A stretch of 64,000 bases of DNA from Clostridium_AD frigoriphilum (GCF_036541405.1 NZ_JAZHFS010000022.1:1-64000); one strand, 5' to 3'; positions 44,656-53,861 are shown, counted from the first letter of the stretch. Numbers and translations are program-made. Notes: generated by a model not told the origin, from the sequence alone.

Positions 44656-44702
44656 AAACAGCCAGTTAATATGATTTAATATCATTTCAACTGGTTATTT
44701 TG
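44656..44702 (-). terminator. Terminator after the polysaccharide deacetylase gene
   Basis: On the minus strand AACCAGTT and AACTGGCT enclose an inner ATGATATT/AATCAT hairpin and are followed by TGTTTGTTTT. Confidence 0.65.
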
Positions 44703-44711
44703 GCGTGTTTA

Positions 44712-45431
44712 TTATTTATTATTTTTAATTGGAAAATAAACTTCAGGTGTTTTATCGTTAATAATTTTAAATTCATATCCATTATCTTTATAAAACTTTA
44801 TTACTCTAGGTAATGCCTTACACGTGTTTTTATGCATATAGTCACAATGCATAAGCAGCATTATAGGATGGTCCCTAACTGTGGTTTTAGTTGCTTCTCT
44901 ATATAACTTGTCAGGAGGAGTATTACAATTGACTCCATCGGACATAACAGCATTCCAATCATATACTTTAAAATTATACCCATGAAGTTCTTCTAAAAAA
45001 CCTTTAGTTAAATGTTTGCTACTACCCGAAGGAAATCTTATTATTGTTGGTTTAACTCCTATAATAGAATTAATTTCATCCTGAGATTTAAGCATCTCAG
45101 ATATAAATCCTTTTCTACTCGAGTATATTTTCTTATATGTGTGGGTATAAGTATGCAGACCTATACTATTACCCTGCGTATATATTCTTTTTACCATATC
45201 CTCATAGCCTTTTATTTGATTTCCTATAAGAAAAAAAGTAGCATTTACACCATTTACTTTAAGTATATCCAGAACCTTATCTGTCATAACACTTGGTCCA
45301 TCATCAAACGTTAAATAAATTACTTTTTCATCATTTTTACTTAGTGTAGAATAAGCCATTGCTGTTTGGCTCCCTAAAAAACAAGCTAAAAATAAAAAAA
45401 TTGTGAACATAGTTAAACTTTTCCTCTTCAT
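44712..45431 (-). CDS. Secreted polysaccharide deacetylase (NodB fold)
   Basis: A 239-residue protein with an N-terminal signal or anchor helix (FTIFLFLACFLGSQTAMAYS). YLTFDDGPS holds the catalytic and metal Asp, IGLHTYTHTYK is the metal HxxxH, RFPSGSSK the third motif and LLMHCDYMHKN the last His motif. It should remove acetyl groups from cell-wall peptidoglycan or another amino sugar. TGGAGG precedes the ATG. Confidence 0.88.
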   Translation of the reverse strand: MKRKSLTMFTIFLFLACFLGSQTAMAYSTLSKNDEKVIYLTFDDGPSVMTDKVLDILKVNGVNATFFLIGNQIKGYEDMVKRIYTQGNSIGLHTYTHTYKKIYSSRKGFISEMLKSQDEINSIIGVKPTIIRFPSGSSKHLTKGFLEELHGYNFKVYDWNAVMSDGVNCNTPPDKLYREATKTTVRDHPIMLLMHCDYMHKNTCKALPRVIKFYKDNGYEFKIINDKTPEVYFPIKNNK

Positions 45432-45545
45432 ATTATACCTCCATAAATATAGTTAATCTTAAAAATATATATACATTCTTAAATTATTGTTACCTAATCT
45501 AGGCTAGATTAATCTATATCTAAACATTAAAATTAATTTTTTAAA

Positions 45546-45590
45546 ATAAAAAAAGAACAGTTCAACACTGTCCTTTTCTCATTTTATTAT
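45546..45590 (-). terminator. Terminator after the secreted unknown protein gene
   Basis: AAAAGGACAG and CTGTTCTTTT on the minus strand form a stem with one mismatch around a short loop, followed by T residues. Confidence 0.6.
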
Positions 45591-45592
45591 TT

Positions 45593-46411
45593 CTAATGTG
45601 AAGTATCTATTGCAACTTTAAATCCGGCTGCAGTAACTGGTACAGCTGTATCATAAGATACTGTGCTAACTACTTTTTGCTCAGTTGATATTTTTTTGAC
45701 TTGTGGTACAGTTAAAGTAATAATCTTTCCAGTTGAGTCTAAATCAACTGCTGTAGGTACTACTTTTATTGCAGATCCAGTTCCAATTGTCTGATTTACG
45801 GCAAAATCGGAAACTTCTGGTTTTACAACTAAAGGATTATTAAATGTTAATGTTATTGTGCCATTAACAGCCTTTATTTCACCAATTTGAAGATATACCA
45901 CCCGTGCTGCTATTTTAGCATTTTCATTATTTATACGAGATTGTAAATCGTCCTTTGTTAAGGTATCTGTTACCACCCCAACTGCAACCTGGGCTATTAC
46001 GCCCAATGCATTGGCACGAGTTATCTGAGGTTGCGAGTCTATTGGTGCTAATTCATATGCTCGTACCATTTCATTTACATTTGAAATAATTGCATTTTCA
46101 TCTCCAGCAGCAAAGTTAATTTCTTTAGTAGCATTCTTATAAACTACAGCTGGTATGCAGCTAACATCCACCGCTAGTCCAGTTATATTATTAATCCAGT
46201 TTCCACCAAATTCTTTAACATAAACTACACTACCTACCTGTATTTCCTTAGTGATTTCTGCAAAATTTACTGGACTATTAGCATAATTCAAGTCAAAAGC
46301 TTTACTTCCTATAACAACAGTACCATCTGCCATTGCTGCATAAGCTGACAAGGATGTCGCTCCAGCTATTATTAACGCAGCAAATAATGAATTTATAATT
46401 TTTTTGTTCAT
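45593..46411 (-). CDS. Secreted protein of unknown function
   Basis: A 272-residue protein beginning with a clear signal peptide (MNKKIINSLFAALIIAG to AYA). The mature part is beta-rich, with Val/Thr/Ile-rich strands resembling Ig-like or bacterial surface repeats (IKAVNGTITLTFNNPLVV; KIITLTVPQVK). I recognise no catalytic motif. It starts 82 bases after the purple acid phosphatase gene on the same strand, so phosphate-linked expression is possible. The ATG at 46411 follows GGAGG at 8 bases; an ATG at 46426 overlaps that site. Confidence 0.6.
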   Translation of the reverse strand: MNKKIINSLFAALIIAGATSLSAYAAMADGTVVIGSKAFDLNYANSPVNFAEITKEIQVGSVVYVKEFGGNWINNITGLAVDVSCIPAVVYKNATKEINFAAGDENAIISNVNEMVRAYELAPIDSQPQITRANALGVIAQVAVGVVTDTLTKDDLQSRINNENAKIAARVVYLQIGEIKAVNGTITLTFNNPLVVKPEVSDFAVNQTIGTGSAIKVVPTAVDLDSTGKIITLTVPQVKKISTEQKVVSTVSYDTAVPVTAAGFKVAIDTSH

Positions 46412-46493
46412 ATATTCAACCTCCATTTACTTTATTTAATTTTGATATTATTAAACTTTCCTAAAATACGCCATCATCGATAGCGCTTTAGTT

Positions 46494-48014
46494 CTATTTC
46501 TCTATACCAAACATATCGATAATATATGGAGCTTTACTGTTTCTATTTTGATCTATTTCATAAGAAATAACAGACAATTTATTTGCATCTACAGTTATAC
46601 TTTCAAAATTTTGTATATTACTGCGTTCTGGTCTGCTTAGATCACCTGTGGCTGCCCCATAAATAGCTGCATGATTTTCATCTGCTTTATCAAATAGACC
46701 ATAAAATTTAGGATCATAACCATTTGCATTAGGGTCTGAAACTATTGACTTATTTTTGTAATAAACTTTTGGACCTGCTGTTCCTGGAATTAAATAAACA
46801 GGTGCACCAGGATTTTGTACATAATTAACATTATGGCCTTGAAAACTTTCTGTTTTTAAAGTTTCTGTTACTGCTGTACTATCTGCTTTTATTGGCTTAC
46901 TTCTAGCATAAATATGGTCGTGACCCTGAAGAACTAAATCAACTCCTAATTTTGCAAATATAGGTGCGAGTGTTTTTCTTGCTCCGCCAGAACCTGCTAA
47001 ATCAATATCAGTAGCATGATTTGATGTGCTATAAGGTCCTTTATGCATATTCACAATAACCCATTTTGAACCAGCTGCTTTTGCATCAGTAATATCCTTT
47101 TTCAACCAAGCAATTTGAGCTGGAGTGAGATTATTGTTTCCTGTTGAAAGCCCATTTTCTGCTGTTTCATTGCAATTAAGCATTACAAAATGTGCATTTG
47201 AGTAATTATAAGAATAGTAAACACCAGTACTTATGTCAGAACCCGCTGCAGGAGTCAGATCAAAATGGTCTGTAAAAGAACCTTTATATTCATCGTGATT
47301 TCCTGCAATAGGAGCTATAGTTGTATTTAGAAATTTTCGCCCTATATTATTAAATAACCAGTCCCATTCATATTCTACGTTTCCCTTATCAACAAGATCT
47401 CCACTTATTTGTATAAACTTTGAATCTGGAACAGTATCAAGAGCTTTTTTAAATGTACTAGCTGCAAGAAGTCCTTCATCATATTCCTTAGCCTGTGGGT
47501 CTGCAATATCTATGTACGAAAAAGCTCCACTTGTTGAAGCTGTTTGGAATGTACCTGCACTCCAAAGACCTAGCGAAGCATCACCAACACGGTAGAAGTA
47601 AGTTGTGTTCGCCTTTAACCCAGTGGCCTCTGCTTTATGCAAATACTCTAGTTTTGAAGTTGTTGTTCCAGTTGGTGTAGGCGCATCTGTTTTATTACTT
47701 GGAATTGCACAACTTCCTACAATATTAATAGCCTTAGTAAAATTAGGTAGTGGATTAGTTGAAGTTTGTTCAACTACTTGCAAATCGCTAGCAATTGATT
47801 TTCTCGAAGTATACCAAGTAAATCCTTTCTCAGTAGTTGAATCTTTTAAAAACGTTACCATCACCTTAGTAATAGCTCCTATTGGAGCCGCTTGATCAAC
47901 AGTTGCTACTCCAGTGGTTGCTGCAAAAGCGACCGTATTTACTCCATTACCCAAACCAAAACTAACACCAATTGAAAGAAATAGACTTAAAACTTTTTTA
48001 TTAAAAAATTTCAT
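46494..48014 (-). CDS. Secreted purple acid phosphatase-like phosphoesterase
   Basis: A protein of about 506 residues with a signal peptide, an N-terminal fibronectin-like domain (about 40-165) and a metallophosphoesterase domain. Metal ligands are in YIDIADPQ, ISGDLVDKG, AGNHDEYKG, VNMHKGPYS and LQGHDHIYARS. It would release phosphate from organic esters outside the cell. A Pho-box-like repeat lies 60-85 bases upstream. Two ATGs (48017, 48014) are both possible; the second has better spacing to GGGGGG. Confidence 0.85.
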   Translation of the reverse strand: MKFFNKKVLSLFLSIGVSFGLGNGVNTVAFAATTGVATVDQAAPIGAITKVMVTFLKDSTTEKGFTWYTSRKSIASDLQVVEQTSTNPLPNFTKAINIVGSCAIPSNKTDAPTPTGTTTSKLEYLHKAEATGLKANTTYFYRVGDASLGLWSAGTFQTASTSGAFSYIDIADPQAKEYDEGLLAASTFKKALDTVPDSKFIQISGDLVDKGNVEYEWDWLFNNIGRKFLNTTIAPIAGNHDEYKGSFTDHFDLTPAAGSDISTGVYYSYNYSNAHFVMLNCNETAENGLSTGNNNLTPAQIAWLKKDITDAKAAGSKWVIVNMHKGPYSTSNHATDIDLAGSGGARKTLAPIFAKLGVDLVLQGHDHIYARSKPIKADSTAVTETLKTESFQGHNVNYVQNPGAPVYLIPGTAGPKVYYKNKSIVSDPNANGYDPKFYGLFDKADENHAAIYGAATGDLSRPERSNIQNFESITVDANKLSVISYEIDQNRNSKAPYIIDMFGIEK

Positions 48015-48071
48015 CATTACCCCCCTAAATTTTTTCTTTTTTATCTACAATTATAAGAATAACTGTTTAAA

Positions 48072-48099
48072 GTTAATAACTCATAAAGGTTAGGTTAAG
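48072..48099 (-). promoter_or_regulatory. Pho-box-like repeats upstream of the phosphatase gene
   Basis: GTTAA at 48072 and 48094 are 22 bases apart, with GTTAG at 48089. The 15-base core at 48085-48099 differs by one base from that at 38723-38737 before ugpA. Confidence 0.5.
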
Positions 48100-48232
48100 T
48101 TTATGTAATTATTGGAAGACAACTTAAAATAAAATACTTGTTTTTTTAGAAATAAGATAACAAGTTAGTGTATAATATCTTATAAGGTTCAAAATAATAT
48201 GTACTTTAAATAAAAATAGGTGGTGTTAATAA

Positions 48233-48493
48233 ATGAAACCTGTATTAATGTTTATAACCGACTGGTGTCCTTACTGTAAACAAGCACATTCTATTATAGA
48301 AGACTTAAAGAATACTAATCCAGAATATGCAAACATTGAAGTTAAAATAATTGATGAAGAACGTCAACCAGAAATAGCTAAACAATACGATTACTATTAT
48401 GTTCCTACCTTTTATGTAGATGGGGTTAAGATACATGAAGGCGTGCCATCTAAAGATATTATTCGTAAGGTATTCGACGAAGCTTGCAAGTAA
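48233..48493 (+). CDS. Glutaredoxin/thioredoxin-fold protein
   Basis: An 86-residue single-domain protein with the redox motif WCPYC at about residues 12-16 and the cis-proline loop YVPTFYVDG. It probably reduces or forms disulfides in the cytoplasm. AGGTGGTG precedes the ATG. It is a lone gene facing cutC. Confidence 0.85.
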   Translation: MKPVLMFITDWCPYCKQAHSIIEDLKNTNPEYANIEVKIIDEERQPEIAKQYDYYYVPTFYVDGVKIHEGVPSKDIIRKVFDEACK

Positions 48494-48536
48494 CCCTACT
48501 TGCAAATTAGTAGATAATTATATGTTATTAGTAGCC

Positions 48537-48566
48537 AGAAGTCGGTTACTTAGTTACCGATTTCTG
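48537..48566. terminator. Hairpin between convergent glutaredoxin-like and cutC genes
   Basis: AGAAGTCGGT and ACCGATTTCT pair with one wobble. The right arm overlaps the last codons of cutC. Confidence 0.45.
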
Positions 48567-49241
48567 TTTACTAATAGTATTAGTAAGTATTTTTAAACTA
48601 TCAATATTTATTTCTCCAAATACTGATTTATCATTTCTTACTGCAGTTCCAAAATGATATGCAGGTGCCTTTGTTTTTTCCATAATATCTTTAATATTTT
48701 TAATATTTAAACCACCCCCAACTATCACGTTAATATGTTTCGATTTCTCTACCATATTTTTGATAACTGGAATGTTTGTAAGTATATCACCTTTTCCACC
48801 TGATGTAAGAACGTTTTTAATTTGGCCATAATTTGCTAAAACATCTATACCTTTAACCGGTTCTAACAGCTCATCAATAGCCCTATGAAAGGTTACATCA
48901 ATGCCATCACATGCTTTTAAAAGCTTCTCTAAAGAAGGCACACATATCTCATTCTTCCTATTTAAAACCCCAAATACCACACCATTTACATTTAGCTCTT
49001 TTGCAATTATAATATCTTCTACCATAATCTCAATTTCCTCATCTGTATATATAAACGATTTCCCGTGTGGTCTTATCATAACATTTACTGGTATCTTAAC
49101 ACTTTGCACTGCTCTTTTTATGAGAGCATAGCTGGGCGTCAAACCTCCTTCGGATAATGCACTAATAAGCTCTATTCTATCAGCCCCACTTTCTTCAATT
49201 CTTTTTACATCCTCTATTGTCGCTGCAATAATTTCAATCAT
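48546..49241 (-). CDS. cutC: CutC family protein
   Basis: A 231-residue TIM-barrel protein of the CutC family. GADRIELISALSEGGLTPS, VMIRPHGKSF, TFHRAID, VLTSGGKGD and VGGGLNIKNI are the conserved blocks. The family was first linked to copper tolerance, but its role in bacteria is unclear. The start lies 252 bases before the TnpB gene; that gap holds the transposon left end. Confidence 0.88.
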   Translation of the reverse strand: MIEIIAATIEDVKRIEESGADRIELISALSEGGLTPSYALIKRAVQSVKIPVNVMIRPHGKSFIYTDEEIEIMVEDIIIAKELNVNGVVFGVLNRKNEICVPSLEKLLKACDGIDVTFHRAIDELLEPVKGIDVLANYGQIKNVLTSGGKGDILTNIPVIKNMVEKSKHINVIVGGGLNIKNIKDIMEKTKAPAYHFGTAVRNDKSVFGEINIDSLKILTNTISKQKSVTK

Positions 49242-49339
49242 TTTTTAGTCTCCTTCGTGAAAATATACTCTATATTATATCTATTTGTTATTTTACCATA
49301 TATAATATATTATTGAGTTAATATTTCTATCCTGTTGCG

Positions 49340-50938
49340 AAAGAGTACACCTATCCTCTATAGGTGGGTGGTGAATTCCGTCTAGCTTAGGGCAGTTTAT
49401 AAAGCTAAATTCATTACTTATAAGTATAATATTAATACAGAATATAGTCATGATTTTAGCTATATACGGACATAATATCATTATAATATACTTGTGAAAG
49501 GAGGAGTCTCAATGCCTCAAAATTCAAAAAAAGAAGAAAAGGAAATCTTGTACGGAGTTCAAAAGCAACAACTTAAAGATTTGTCAGCTAAGGAATATAA
49601 AGCACTTAAAGAACTATGTTTTTTATCCAAAAACATGTACAATGTAGCATTGTACAATATACGTCAACATTATTTTACACAAAATAAGTTCCTAAATTAC
49701 ATTAAAAACTATCATGTTTGCAAAACTAATGAAAACTACGTAATACTTAATAGTAATTCAGCCCAGCAAATAATGAAAATTGTAGATGCAAATTTTAAGT
49801 CGTTTTTTGGATTACTTAAATTAGCAAAAGCAGGTAAGTACAAATATAGCGATGTTAGAATGCCAAGTTATTTACCTAAAGATAGCTTATTTGAAATTGT
49901 ATTTTGTGAATTCAATGTTACTACAGATAAATTTGCAGTACCAATGTCTGCTGCTTTCAAAAGTCTTTATGGCAAAATTGAGATTGCGATGCCAAAAAAT
50001 CTAAAGAGTAAATTAATTAAAAAAATTATAATACTACCCAGAAACGATGCAAGGTTCTTTGAAATCCAATGGATATATGTAATTGAGGAATTCAAAGGTA
50101 GTTTAAATAAAAAAAATACACTTGCAATTGATTTAGGAGTAGACAACTTATGCACTTGCACCACAAATTCTGGCAAAGCTTTTATTATTGATGGTAAAAA
50201 GCTTAAATCAATAAACCAAGGTACAAATAAGCGGAGTTGCAAATTGCAATCAATTAAAGATAAACAAAATATCACACGCACTACTAAAGCCCAAGGAAAC
50301 CTTTGGAACAAACGAGGTAATAAGGTTAATGATTATCTCGCTAAAACTGCAAGGCTAATTATTGATTACTGCATAACTAATGATATTGGCTCGCTTGTGG
50401 TAGGTTCTAACAAAAACATCCAAAAGGTTGTTAATCTAGGCAGAGTTAATAATCAAAACTTTGTTAATATACCAATTGGTCAGTTAAGGGCAAAGCTTAA
50501 ATATCTAAGCAAACGATATAAGCTTGTATTCATAGAACAAGAGGAAAGCTATACTTCAAAAGCTGATTTTTTAGCAACTGATAATATGCCTGTTTATGAC
50601 GCCCTAATTAAAAGAACTTATATTTTTAGTGGCAAACGAACCTCTAGAGGACAATATAAATCGTCAATGGGAATTATATTAAATGCTGATATAAATGCTT
50701 CTCTTAACATAATGCGAAAAGCAGAAATAAAGAACATTTGCTTAATGTACAACGAGTATATGAATCCCAAGAGGATTAAGATAGCTTAAATGCAAGCTGG
50801 GAGCATAAAGCTTACAGTGTAGGGCGTCCTTGGACACGCCAAAAGGAATAAGGCTTCCTACTTAGATAGGTTTAAAAGTAATAGCAAACTTCTTTATAAA
50901 TAAGAATCTCCCACTTCTAAAGTGGTGAGAGGGTTCAA
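49340..50938 (+). mobile_element. IS200/IS605-type element carrying only tnpB
   Basis: The left end has a 7-bp hairpin (CACCTAT/ATAGGTG, 49348-49366) followed by GGGTGGTGAATTCC, and the right end has CCACTT/AAGTGG (50911-50925) followed by GGTGAGAGGGTTCAA, the usual IS605-family end form. No tnpA is present, so the element would need a transposase supplied elsewhere. Exact ends are uncertain by a few bases; the right cleavage site is probably at TTCAA (50934-50938). Confidence 0.7.
49512..50789 (+). CDS. tnpB: TnpB RNA-guided nuclease-like protein
   Basis: A 425-residue TnpB-family protein. RuvC-I is LAIDLGVDN (Asp207), and RuvC-III is NADINASLNI (Asp392). At the usual RuvC-II place, where most TnpBs have iviEdL, this protein has LVVGSNKNIQK; the acidic residue may instead be in EQEESYTSKADF (342-345). 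The CxxC zinc finger between RuvC-II and III is absent, replaced by an FSGKRTSRGQYK segment. The ATG at 49512 follows AAGGAGGAG; a GTG at 49494 does not have one. The reading frame is intact. Confidence 0.85.
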   Translation: MPQNSKKEEKEILYGVQKQQLKDLSAKEYKALKELCFLSKNMYNVALYNIRQHYFTQNKFLNYIKNYHVCKTNENYVILNSNSAQQIMKIVDANFKSFFGLLKLAKAGKYKYSDVRMPSYLPKDSLFEIVFCEFNVTTDKFAVPMSAAFKSLYGKIEIAMPKNLKSKLIKKIIILPRNDARFFEIQWIYVIEEFKGSLNKKNTLAIDLGVDNLCTCTTNSGKAFIIDGKKLKSINQGTNKRSCKLQSIKDKQNITRTTKAQGNLWNKRGNKVNDYLAKTARLIIDYCITNDIGSLVVGSNKNIQKVVNLGRVNNQNFVNIPIGQLRAKLKYLSKRYKLVFIEQEESYTSKADFLATDNMPVYDALIKRTYIFSGKRTSRGQYKSSMGIILNADINASLNIMRKAEIKNICLMYNEYMNPKRIKIA

Positions 50939-50955
50939 AAACGACACTTCATTAA
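50790..50955 (+). ncRNA. Probable omega/reRNA from the right end of the TnpB element
   Basis: The stretch after tnpB can fold into successive hairpins: GTCC-TT-GGAC within GGCGT/ACGCC (50823-50840), AGGAA/TTCCT, CCTA/TAGG and CCACTT/AAGTGG (50911-50925). In TnpB systems the RNA guide is made from this region and its spacer is the flanking sequence past the element, here the corA leader from about 50939. This is inferred from family knowledge; no transcript is visible. Confidence 0.45.
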
Positions 50956-50969
50956 AGGGAGAGATTTTA

Positions 50970-51920
50970 TTGATTACATATATTAATAATAAAGTACATG
51001 AATTTAATGACTTAGAAAAAGCATTTTCTGAAGCTCCAGATACAAAAGAAGTGTTTTGGCTTAATATCAGCAACCCAACTGCTAATGATTTTAAATTTTT
51101 GAAAAACAAATTTAATTTCCACCATTTAACTATTGAAGATTGTATGCATAAAGCTAAAAGGTCTAAAATAAACGATTATAATGATTATCACTTTTTAATC
51201 ATTTCCACAACAGATAATAATGTTAGCAATGCCTTTTCTTATAACAATATATATATATATATTAGTTTGAATTATATTATAACAATACATTATGGTGAAA
51301 ACAGATCCATAAAAAAGATTATGAATGACATAAACAATGGGCTCGCTATTGTATCTAATGGAAGTGATTTTGTTTTATATAATATACTTGATGATGCAAT
51401 AGACCAATTGTTTGTTGTAACCGATAAAGTAGAAGAGAAAATCAATATTTTAGAAGAAGAATCCATGAACAATCCTATTCAAGATACACTTAACAATATT
51501 ATGAAAATTAAAAAAACCGTAATTAAGCTTAGGCGAGTCGTTTCTCCACTACGAGAGGTTTTAAACACTCTCCTTCGCCATGATGATATTATAACTGAAA
51601 AATATAGAGTATATTTCACTGATATATATGACCATGCACTTAGAATATATGATTTAATTGAATCTGACCATGAAATGGTTACATCTTGCCTTGAGCTTTA
51701 TTCTTCCCAACTATCAAATTCCATGAATAAAGTTATGAAAGTCTTAACAATAATTACTACTATTATGATGCCACTTACAATAATCACAGGGATTTATGGA
51801 ATGAATTTTCAAGATATGCCCGAGTTACATTACAAATACGGCTATTTTATTACTATATTTATAATGTTTTTCATTTCTTTTTGTGAAATTATATATTTCA
51901 ATAAGAAGAAATGGTTATAA
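50970..51920 (+). CDS. corA: CorA-family magnesium/divalent cation channel
   Basis: A 316-residue protein with a long cytoplasmic helical domain and two C-terminal membrane helices. The pore signature is YGMNF at the end of the first helix, followed by the PELHYKYGY loop. The reading frame extends into the transposon end, but the TTG at 50970 has AAGGGAGAG with good spacing and starts at the normal family position. The TnpB element ends about 30 bases upstream, so the native promoter may be displaced. Confidence 0.88.
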   Translation: MITYINNKVHEFNDLEKAFSEAPDTKEVFWLNISNPTANDFKFLKNKFNFHHLTIEDCMHKAKRSKINDYNDYHFLIISTTDNNVSNAFSYNNIYIYISLNYIITIHYGENRSIKKIMNDINNGLAIVSNGSDFVLYNILDDAIDQLFVVTDKVEEKINILEEESMNNPIQDTLNNIMKIKKTVIKLRRVVSPLREVLNTLLRHDDIITEKYRVYFTDIYDHALRIYDLIESDHEMVTSCLELYSSQLSNSMNKVMKVLTIITTIMMPLTIITGIYGMNFQDMPELHYKYGYFITIFIMFFISFCEIIYFNKKKWL

Positions 51921-51933
51921 TAAATAATAAAAA

Positions 51934-51980
51934 ATTGGTACAAGCAATAAAAAATAAATTTATTGTTTGTACCGATTTTA
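51934..51980. terminator. Two-way terminator between corA and metS
   Basis: ATTGGTACAAGCAATAAA pairs over 18 positions (two wobbles) with its partner at 51959-51976, with A residues before and TTTT after. It serves both facing genes and touches the metS stop codon. Confidence 0.8.
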
Positions 51981-52106
51981 CCACTTAACTTCTTTATTAA
52001 GATTTTTCTTCTTTTCCACCGCTAATGCAATAACAATTGAAACTACCGTTCCGCCCCAAACTGTTCCACATCCGATTATCATCATTACTATAGCACTTGT
52101 TGACAT
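51978..52106 (-). CDS. metS: MetS-type small subunit of an NSS transporter
   Basis: A 42-residue membrane peptide: MSTSAIVMMIIGCGTVWGG, a continuing hydrophobic stretch to about residue 30, then a Lys-rich cytoplasmic tail. This is the form of MetS, which in Corynebacterium MetPS is needed for methionine/alanine import. GGAGGG lies 6 bases before the ATG, and it starts 14 bases after the large subunit stop. Confidence 0.85.
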   Translation of the reverse strand: MSTSAIVMMIIGCGTVWGGTVVSIVIALAVEKKKNLNKEVKW

Positions 52107-52120
52107 AAAGTTCCCTCCAA

Positions 52121-53680
52121 TTATCTATTTATAGAGTCTTCTTCATTTACATCATTATTTGTTAATGAACTTTTCACTTCTTGTGATTTTGAAGTCCATT
52201 TTTTTCTATACAATACAATTGATGCCCCTATCATTAGGACTACCGTTCCCCAACCAAAAACAATACTTGAAACTATTTCAACTTTGCCTTTACTAAATAA
52301 TTCAGTAATTAAATTGAACATATTTGTTACCACAACCGCTCCGAGTAATAATGGCGTAAAATATTTCAATAAATAGTCCCACCATATTCCGACTTTGAAG
52401 TCTGAATGCGCATTTGCTTCCTGCCTAAGTTTACTAGTTCCATAAAAATAACTAATTAAAATAACTTCTACGAGTCCAAGTCCTGCTATTACAATATTTC
52501 CTACATAAGCATCAACTATATCTAATATATAGTTGAATCCTGCATAACTTGCAAAACATGCACTGCCACAAAACCCAACTATAGAAATAATTGAAACAAG
52601 CTTTTCGCGAGAAATATCAAATTTATCTAAAGCTGCAGTTGTAAATGATTCTAGCATTGAAATACTAGATGATAAACCTGCAATAAATAGACAAAAGAAA
52701 AATAAGAAACCTAATAACCCTTGGACCACTACATTTGTTGACATTGTTGAAATAGCAATTGGAAATGCCATGAATGCGACACCTGCACCTGTACCAAATG
52801 ATGTGAATTTTACACCCATACTATTTACTAAATGACCTAATGTTGAGAATACTAACACACCTGCAATAAGATCAAAACTTGCATTAGCTAAAACTGTTAT
52901 AACCGCACTGTTTACGATATCTGCTTTCTCATTTAAGTATGAACCATATGCAATCATAACACCTACAGCTAAAGTTGTAGAGAAAAACACTTGTGCATAA
53001 GCTGAAACCCAGATACTAGGATTTAATATTTTTGAGAAATCTGGTTTGAAGAGTGCTTCGAGTCCTATTGCAGCACCGTCTAAATTTATTGCATTAATCA
53101 TAAATATAATCATTAAGACCATTAACATAGGTGTAAAAAACATCGACATTTTTTCTATTCCGCCAGAAATCCCCTTTTTAACAATCAGCCAGTTGCAAAT
53201 CCAGACTACAATAACCGCTATTAAAATATAAATACTAATACCAGCACCCAAATCTAATGCATTTTTCGCACTTCCTGTAACCATGCCCATTATAGGTCCT
53301 GGGTTTGATAGCCAGTTAATAATACCAAATGCATGTCCTAATGAAAAAACCATAAAGACAACAGCCACAGCAATAATAGTAGAGTAATACGTCATAACAA
53401 TAATTGGTACCATTACTTGAATCCACCCAATGATTTCTAATTTCTTTTTTAATTTTGCAAATGCCTTTACTGATCCTCCACGGATTTTTCTACCATAAGC
53501 GTACTCCATAATCATTAATGGTATAGCGCAAGTTATAAGTGCTACAAAATATGGCAAAAGGAATGCTCCTCCGCCATTTTTATAAGCTTGAAATGGGAAT
53601 CTCCATAAATTTCCTAAACCAATTGCAGCTCCAGCTGCTGCAAAAATAAATCCTTTCCTGCTTTTCCAATTTTCTCTCAC
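52121..53680 (-). CDS. metP: Sodium:neurotransmitter-symporter family amino-acid carrier (MetP type)
   Basis: A 519-residue NSS-family carrier with 11-12 membrane helices. FAAAGAAIGLGNLWRFPFQA is the first helix with its unwound sodium/substrate site. The partner MetS suggests methionine or alanine uptake with sodium. I use the GTG at 53680 (VRENWKSRKGF), 6 bases after AGGAGG; the longer ATG-started frame at 53695 begins inside that site region. Confidence 0.85.
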   Translation of the reverse strand: MRENWKSRKGFIFAAAGAAIGLGNLWRFPFQAYKNGGGAFLLPYFVALITCAIPLMIMEYAYGRKIRGGSVKAFAKLKKKLEIIGWIQVMVPIIVMTYYSTIIAVAVVFMVFSLGHAFGIINWLSNPGPIMGMVTGSAKNALDLGAGISIYILIAVIVVWICNWLIVKKGISGGIEKMSMFFTPMLMVLMIIFMINAINLDGAAIGLEALFKPDFSKILNPSIWVSAYAQVFFSTTLAVGVMIAYGSYLNEKADIVNSAVITVLANASFDLIAGVLVFSTLGHLVNSMGVKFTSFGTGAGVAFMAFPIAISTMSTNVVVQGLLGFLFFFCLFIAGLSSSISMLESFTTAALDKFDISREKLVSIISIVGFCGSACFASYAGFNYILDIVDAYVGNIVIAGLGLVEVILISYFYGTSKLRQEANAHSDFKVGIWWDYLLKYFTPLLLGAVVVTNMFNLITELFSKGKVEIVSSIVFGWGTVVLMIGASIVLYRKKWTSKSQEVKSSLTNNDVNEEDSINR

Positions 53681-53861
53681 TGAGCACCTCCTCATTCGTA
53701 ATATACTAATCTTCCTTTATAAGTATCAATACTTTCCTGTGTAATTACAATTCCATAAATCTTATAATTCACTAATATACATTATACATCCTTAAACTAT
53801 ATTTTACATACTTAATATAATGTTCTACAGAAATCTAAAAATATACCTACAGCTTTTATTA

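Noticed and set aside
50922..50969. Longer start for CorA inside the transposon end
   Set aside because: It would read through the IS right-end hairpin; the TTG at 50970 has a good ribosome site and fits the family start.
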